Part shown: piece after piece, positions 8,004 to 10,838 of the stretch
How positions within the stretch are numbered: position 1 is the first letter of the stretch
Layout of the letters: each line of letters starts with the position of its first letter
Source: Ichthyophonus hoferi
Lineage: Eukaryota; Opisthokonta; Ichthyosporea; Ichthyophonida; Ichthyophonidae
Assembly (NCBI GenBank): GCA_002751075.1
Contig: NAOQ01000492.1
Span: 17,340 to 28,177, forward strand
DNA: 10,838 nt
Direction: 5' to 3'
The notes under the pieces: generated by a model
What the model was told of the DNA's origin: nothing
The model's database searches: none
What the model saw: only the letters and a program-made list of their open reading frames with translations
Made by a program: the position numbers and the translations under genes

Positions 8004-10224
8004 TTACCACACTGTTTGTAGTAGCGTTAGTAAGGCAGCTGGTGACGTAATACTAAAATGCGCGCAATCCCTCTCATTCTGATTGGTGGATTGCTCTACC
8101 ATACACGTCACACTACCTGCCCTATGACCACAGAGGATATCAGAGGGATGGTCTCCAACCATTAGAATCTAGGAAGGGGTGGGCATGTTACTATATATAG
8201 AAGGAAGGTCTATATATGGGTTATCTGGTGACGTGGTTCTAAACATACAACCAATTACTGTAAGGAGAGTTACATACAACTCATGATGTAATTGGAGTAA
8301 TTAGGCTAGCCATAATGCTCTATTGTTTGATCAATTGAATGGCACATACACCAATTATATTGATCAATCTGATCCAATTAAAAGGGGCAATTGTTACCAG
8401 ACACCATAGCAAGAACTAACAACATGAGAGGCAATTGGATAAAAGATGTGAAAGGAAGGCATAATTCATGGCTCAACCAGTCAACCATAGACAGACATTT
8501 AACCTATTAATTATTTAATTAGATGAGAACCAATAAACAGACAGATAGTTACCTCATTAGGAGGGATATTAATTCTACTAGACCAATCAAGGAGGGCCGC
8601 CGGATGTGGTTTACAGGGTAGGAAGTCTCTAGTATAGACACTGGCAAAAATGTTACCTCTATGTAGAAGAGAATTTAAGAGTATTAGGAAATATTACAGA
8701 GTATTAGGTAATATTAGAGAGTCTTAGGGAATATTACAAAGTATTAGGTAATCTTACAAAGTATTAGAAAATATTACAAAGTATTAGGTAATCTTACAAA
8801 GTATTAGAGAATGTTACAAAGTATTAAAGAATATTACAAAGTATTAGGGAATATTACATAGAATATATCTATCTAATAGAAATACTTTTACCATAATATA
8901 TAAGTAAAAAGACATACTACATCTCATAATTCACCCCTCACCCTCTTACAATTCCAATGACTCTACAAAGAAATCTACTGCTTCTCCATCATTCTTAGTC
9001 AAAATAGCCGCTGGTATGTTTCTAGTTTTAAGAAATTTCAACAAGTCTTGGGTACCATGCATTAACTCTTGATTTTCCCTAGCTTCCTGGAGAAAGAGAG
9101 GGAAGGAGAGAAAGAGAGAGAGGGGGTAAGTACTGGTAATACCTTATATAGGCATAGGAAGTAGGGCGCGTATGACCTTATAAGGTATATTAGTAGGATA
9201 TTGTAGGTAAACCAATAATAATCTGCCTATAACACACTTTGTCTTATCCCATTCAATCATAAACTTTATATTATTTTCACCTTAGCAACCATTCTTATGG
9301 CTTTTAATGCGATATCCTTTTTTTCCCGGGGGAAGGTCTCAATCGTCTCTACTATTGGTTGATGAGCTGCTATTCCAGCCAATTTCCTCATTTTATTAAA
9401 GTCTATATTAGGAACTGTTTAATGGACATCAGATTAAAGATTAATATTGTTTGTGTATAGAATATAACACAATAATATAATATATAGTATATATATTATT
9501 ATTATATATTCATAACATAATAATACTATTATTCAATAGTTAAAATACCAACCATAATACATATAATACATATAATACATATAATACATGTAACACTTAT
9601 AATGCATATAATACATTTAATACCTATAATACCTATAATACATATAATACATATAATATATATAATATACAAAAAATACATATAATATATATCTATATAT
9701 AATATATACTACATATAATACATATAATAGATATATATTTATAATATATATACTACATATAATACATAAAATACATATACTAAATATAATACACATAATA
9801 CATATAATACATATAATAGCTGTAATACATATAATACCTATAATACCTATATTACATATAATACATATAAAATACAAAAAATACATATAATACATATAAT
9901 ATATATATACTACCTATAATATATATAATACATATAATAACTGTAAAACATATAATACCTATAATACATAAAATAAATATAATACATATAATACATATAA
10001 AATACAAAACATACATATAATATATATAATACATATACTACATGTAATACATATAATACATATAATATATATAAAATACAAAAAATACATATAATACATA
10101 TAATATAATTATATTAACACAATCCCTTAGTACCTGTCAACGTCCCATCCATATCGAACATTACTGCCCGTACTCTACGTAATATTTGATTCATTTCAGC
10201 CGCTTCGCAAATGTCTTTACCCAT
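8004..10224 (-). CDS. HAD-superfamily hydrolase (YOR131C/At2g33255-like), five exons, complete
   Basis: Exons on the minus strand are 10224-10134, 9414-9281, 9086-8950, 8640-8553 and 8168-8004. They total 615 nt and give 204 residues plus TAA. All four introns are GT-AG and every junction keeps frame (phases 1, 0, 2, 0). Motif I is VMFDMDGTLT (residues 21-30), with nucleophile Asp24 and acid/base Asp26. Motif II is ILTKN (Thr105). Motif III is the Lys131 of CKPHP. Motif IV is MVGDHPSD (Asp156 and Asp160). A small helical cap fits residues 31-85. The order and spacing match yeast YOR131C and Arabidopsis At2g33255 as I recall them, including a TRDF-x-P-x-KP-x-P block and an NIxPxE stretch just before motif IV. 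By family it should be a Mg2+-dependent phosphatase; the substrate is unknown. There is no signal peptide or membrane segment, so it is probably soluble. The first ATG follows an in-frame stop at 10260-10258; Met11 (10194) has a better start context and could be used instead. Odd point: His157 replaces the usual Ser after the GD of motif IV. The protein is slightly short for the family, but it looks intact. Confidence 0.93.
8169..8552 (-). other. HAD intron 4 with short inverted repeats
   Basis: A 384-nt GT-AG intron. It holds a perfect 8-bp inverted pair, CCAATTAC (8251-8258) and GTAATTGG (8288-8295). A 9-bp hairpin lies at 8193-8217 (atatataga/tctatatat) about 25 nt before the acceptor. Several CAATTG and TGATCAAT motifs fall at 8320-8430. 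The acceptor is CCCCTTCCTAG. No known transposon was recognised in it. Confidence 0.7.
8680..8859. repeat. 20-bp tandem repeat, nine units, inside intron 3
   Basis: Nine head-to-tail units of exactly 20 bp with consensus agtattaggtaatattacaa. Unit starts are 8680, 8700, 8720 and so on to 8840. Units 4 and 6 (8740 and 8780) are identical, and the pair 3+4 resembles the pair 5+6, so part of the array seems to have grown by a 40-bp step. It occupies over half of intron 3 of the HAD gene (8641-8949, 309 nt) and touches neither splice site. Confidence 0.95.
9087..9126 (-). promoter_or_regulatory. Polypyrimidine tract and 3' splice site of HAD intron 2
   Basis: On the plus strand this is a nearly pure GA run. 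Read on the minus strand it is a C/T tract ending in TTTCTCCAG directly before exon 3. Intron 2 runs from 9280 to 9087 (194 nt). The run therefore has a plain role as a strong splice acceptor, probably lengthened by CT-microsatellite slippage. Confidence 0.75.
9556..10110. repeat. 9-bp microsatellite (AATACATAT)n filling intron 1
   Basis: About 550 bp of imperfect copies of AATACATAT, mixed with variants such as AATACCTAT, AATATATAT and a longer AAAATACAAAAAATACATAT form. It lies wholly inside intron 1 of the HAD gene (9415-10133, 719 nt) and makes up about three quarters of it. Because the unit is three codons long, the minus strand gives long stop-free runs rich in Tyr, Ile, Met and Cys. 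These are artefacts of the repeat and not proteins. Confidence 0.9.
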
Positions 10225-10790
10225 TGAAATTATGATATGAAAATAAAAATGATGTATTTATTGTAAGATCTAAGGTTCATCTGTTATCAATACGTACGAT
10301 CAAATTGAAATACAATTTGTATTATTTGGCTATTTCTACTTGTCTGTGCGATAGTATATCTAATGTTTAAGATTTTAGCCTGATCCTATTGGGCATTTAG
10401 TTTTAGACCTGATAATTGTATTTCCAGACCAATGATACGTCGGTGATGTGAGTACAATAGTGATTATAATTGGTCATAAGGTAACAAGATTTCCAGGGCC
10501 GCGATGAAATGAGGAACAGATAGGGAATCAGTAAAGTTATAGTAGTGTAATCGCTGTTTATTTTCATTTTTATTTTTTATTTTTTTAACAAGCAATGTAT
10601 AGTAACTGGTGACTATAATGTTAAGGATTAAAAACATAATAATAAATTTTTGATAGAAGTCAATGGAAAAAATCTTAATGGTAACATATGAACTTCAATT
10701 GACTACCTATGATCTTTAATAGGATGTGATGAATATTATGTATAAGGGTTGATCCAATAAAATAATTCAATATCCTATTGAAATCTATTA
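10225..10790. other. Upstream region of the HAD gene
   Basis: AT-rich, with one locally GC-richer spot near 10494-10510. It should hold the 5' UTR and promoter of the minus-strand gene. A further upstream non-coding exon cannot be excluded. No second gene was recognised before the MITE copy at the right edge. Confidence 0.45.
10427..10475. promoter_or_regulatory. Paired, opposed CCAAT-type boxes upstream of the HAD gene
   Basis: GACCAATGAT at 10427-10436 and ATAATTGGTC at 10466-10475 form an inverted pair (9 of 10 bases) about 200 to 250 bp upstream of the HAD start codon. CCAAT boxes bound by NF-Y often sit at such distances in eukaryotic promoters. The short stretch 10494-10510 next to it is locally GC-richer (it contains gggccgcg), as some promoters are. 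No TATA box or initiator was recognised. The promoter role is inferred from position only, and the MITE family in this window also carries CCAAT motifs. Confidence 0.25.
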
Positions 10791-10838
10791 CCATGGCTTA
10801 CTGCATAGTCACAGGACCTCTACCATTGGCTGGTTCAA
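10791..10838 (-). mobile_element. MITE family copy D, cut by the window end
   Basis: In reverse complement it reads ttgaaccagccaatggtaga, ggtcctgtgactat, then aagccatgg, matching the inner arm of copies A to C. Only the inner part is present; the outer arm would lie beyond 10838. Its gtcacaggacctc block matches the right arm of copy A especially well. Confidence 0.7.

Noticed and set aside
8038-8234. ctggtgacgt shared by the last HAD exon and intron 4
   Set aside because: Only ten bases match and the flanks differ, so chance is the simplest explanation.
9617-10034. Long minus-strand open frames rich in Tyr, Ile and Cys
   Set aside because: They are translations of the 9-bp satellite in intron 1 of the HAD gene. 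The three-codon period keeps the frame open without selection.

Overview
The window is AT-rich eukaryotic nuclear DNA. The evidence is one gene split by four GT-AG introns, long low-complexity tracts, and several diverged non-coding repeat families with inverted arms. No bacterial, phage, organelle or CRISPR features were seen. The species cannot be named from the sequence. Introns of 194 to 719 nt and a high load of MITE-like repeats would suit an invertebrate animal, but other eukaryotes are possible.

The one well-supported gene lies on the minus strand at 10224-8004. It has five exons that join in phase into a 204-residue HAD-superfamily hydrolase. The protein resembles the family of yeast YOR131C and Arabidopsis At2g33255, and all four HAD motifs are present. 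Because every exon is short (88 to 165 nt), the gene cannot be found by looking for long open frames. Intron 1 (719 nt) is mostly a 9-bp microsatellite. Intron 3 (309 nt) is mostly a 20-bp tandem repeat. Intron 2 ends in a pure pyrimidine tract that forms its 3' splice site.

The left three quarters of the window (1-8000) is intergenic or repeat-derived. A MITE-like family occurs four times: as a 566-bp fold-back copy (1480-2045), two single-arm copies (3485-3655 and 5495-5672), and a copy cut by the window end (10791-10838, minus strand). A second, unrelated fold-back element of about 465 bp lies at 4535-4998. Two other diverged repeat pairs were found: 11-132 with 1047-1186, and 836-968 with 5700-5825. 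Two short open frames of higher GC content (1176-1364 minus, 5889-6125 plus) are weak candidates for exons or old gene fragments. The rest is AT-rich sequence with short palindromes and no recognisable gene.

I found no multi-gene system. The most informative results are the spliced HAD gene and the two fold-back repeat families.
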